From Pelomonas sp036404855 (GTDB taxonomy: Bacteria > Pseudomonadota > Gammaproteobacteria > Burkholderiales > Burkholderiaceae_C), in NCBI RefSeq assembly GCF_036404855.1, contig NZ_DASWYS010000359.1, forward strand, positions 1 to 12,482: a stretch of 12,482 nt of DNA, read 5' to 3'. Of the stretch, positions 11,997 through 12,482 are shown one piece after another. The position numbers were made by a program, and so were the translations under genes. How positions within the stretch are numbered: the stretch's first letter is position 1; the number at the start of each line of letters is the position of its first letter. The notes below the pieces were generated by a model that searched no databases, had not been told where the DNA came from, and was given only the letters and a program-made list of their open reading frames with translations.

Positions 11997-12482
11997 ATGA
12001 CCGACACTCAATACACGACCCTGCCCCAGTGGCCCAACGCTTATCCGCTCAGCGGCGCCACCGCCACCTTGAAATTCTTCAACGAGGATTTCACCGTGAC
12101 CGAACTGCCGCTGCAGCTCCCCTCTGGCGAGGGCGAACACATCTGGCTGGATATCGAAAAGAACGGAGCCAACACCACCTTCGTCGCCCAGCAGCTGGCC
12201 GAGGCCGCTGGCGTGCAGGACTGGGACGTGGGCTACGCCGGCCTCAAGGACCGCTACGCCATCACCCGCCAGTGGTTCAGCATCCATCTGCCGAAGGGCG
12301 AGACGCCCGACTTGACCCTCCTTCAGCATCCGGAATTCAAGGTGCTGAGCCAGAGCCGGCATGTGAAGAAGCTGCGCCCCGGTGACCTGCTGGGCAACCG
12401 ATTCCGCATCGTGCTGCGTGATGTGAGCGGCGACCGCGGCGCCATGGAGGCGAACCTTGAGGCCATTGCCTCACAGGGCGTG
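11997..12482 (+). CDS. truD: tRNA pseudouridine(13) synthase TruD, N-terminal part (runs off the right edge)
   Basis: TruD converts uridine 13 of tRNA-Glu to pseudouridine. The visible 162 residues cover the N-terminal half of the catalytic domain. The signature GYAGLKDRYAITRQWFS is at residues 79-95, with Asp85 the expected catalytic aspartate (Asp80 in E. coli). The N-terminus contains FNEDFTVTELPL, the family's F.V.E motif, then GEGEHIWLDIEKNGANT. Further on, RHVKKLRPGDLLGNRFRI matches the conserved K-L-x-x-G-x-L-x-G-N-x-F block. The ATG at 11997 gives the normal short N-terminus. No clear Shine-Dalgarno sequence precedes it. In many proteobacteria truD is followed by ispF or surE, but that region is outside the window. 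Confidence 0.95.
   Translation, partial: MTDTQYTTLPQWPNAYPLSGATATLKFFNEDFTVTELPLQLPSGEGEHIWLDIEKNGANTTFVAQQLAEAAGVQDWDVGYAGLKDRYAITRQWFSIHLPKGETPDLTLLQHPEFKVLSQSRHVKKLRPGDLLGNRFRIVLRDVSGDRGAMEANLEAIASQGV

Noticed and set aside
11661..12362. Minus-strand 233-codon frame antisense to truD and to the end of the regulator gene
   Set aside because: It overlaps the clearly recognisable TruD and HTH sequences on the plus strand. Only a short stretch in the spacer looks protein-like.

Overview
The window is GC-rich chromosomal DNA whose genes end their codons mostly in G or C. The gene content (a UreE accessory protein, a TruD synthase, GDT1-type manganese export behind a yybP-ykoY riboswitch, a LuxR-type regulator, lipoproteins) suggests a Gram-negative betaproteobacterium, probably Burkholderiales. 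That placement is inference from protein character, not from a search. No tRNA, rRNA, insertion sequence, phage gene or CRISPR array is visible.

Left part (1-1765). A ureE gene runs off the left edge on the minus strand. Divergent from it is a compact plus-strand unit: an AbrB-type antitoxin, a Doc/Fic-type toxin overlapping it by 4 bases, and a crotonase-family dienoyl-CoA isomerase 2 bases further on. The toxin keeps its HPFxDGNKR motif but appears to lack about 17 residues straight after it, so it is probably inactive.

Transport block (1766-3213). A yybP-ykoY manganese riboswitch precedes a GDT1/UPF0016 family manganese exporter, followed by a LysE/RhtB-type exporter.

Cell-envelope block (3214-7571). 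A periplasmic beta-propeller (PQQ-repeat) protein converges on a lipoprotein esterase, and the two stop codons interlock in one CTAG. Next, on the minus strand, is an M3-family oligoendopeptidase F with an export signal.

Accessory block (7572-11733). All minus-strand genes here lie behind a divergent LuxR-type regulator. They are a secreted protein made of two copies of one domain, a lipoprotein of unknown function, an out-of-frame coding remnant or small gene at its 3' end, and a small lipoprotein gene broken by an in-frame amber codon. The divergent intergenic region holds three perfect inverted repeats that overlap end to end. This is the part most likely to be undescribed. It looks like a regulated envelope locus under partial decay.

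Right edge (11734-12482). A 263-base spacer without a convincing gene leads into truD, which runs off the window.
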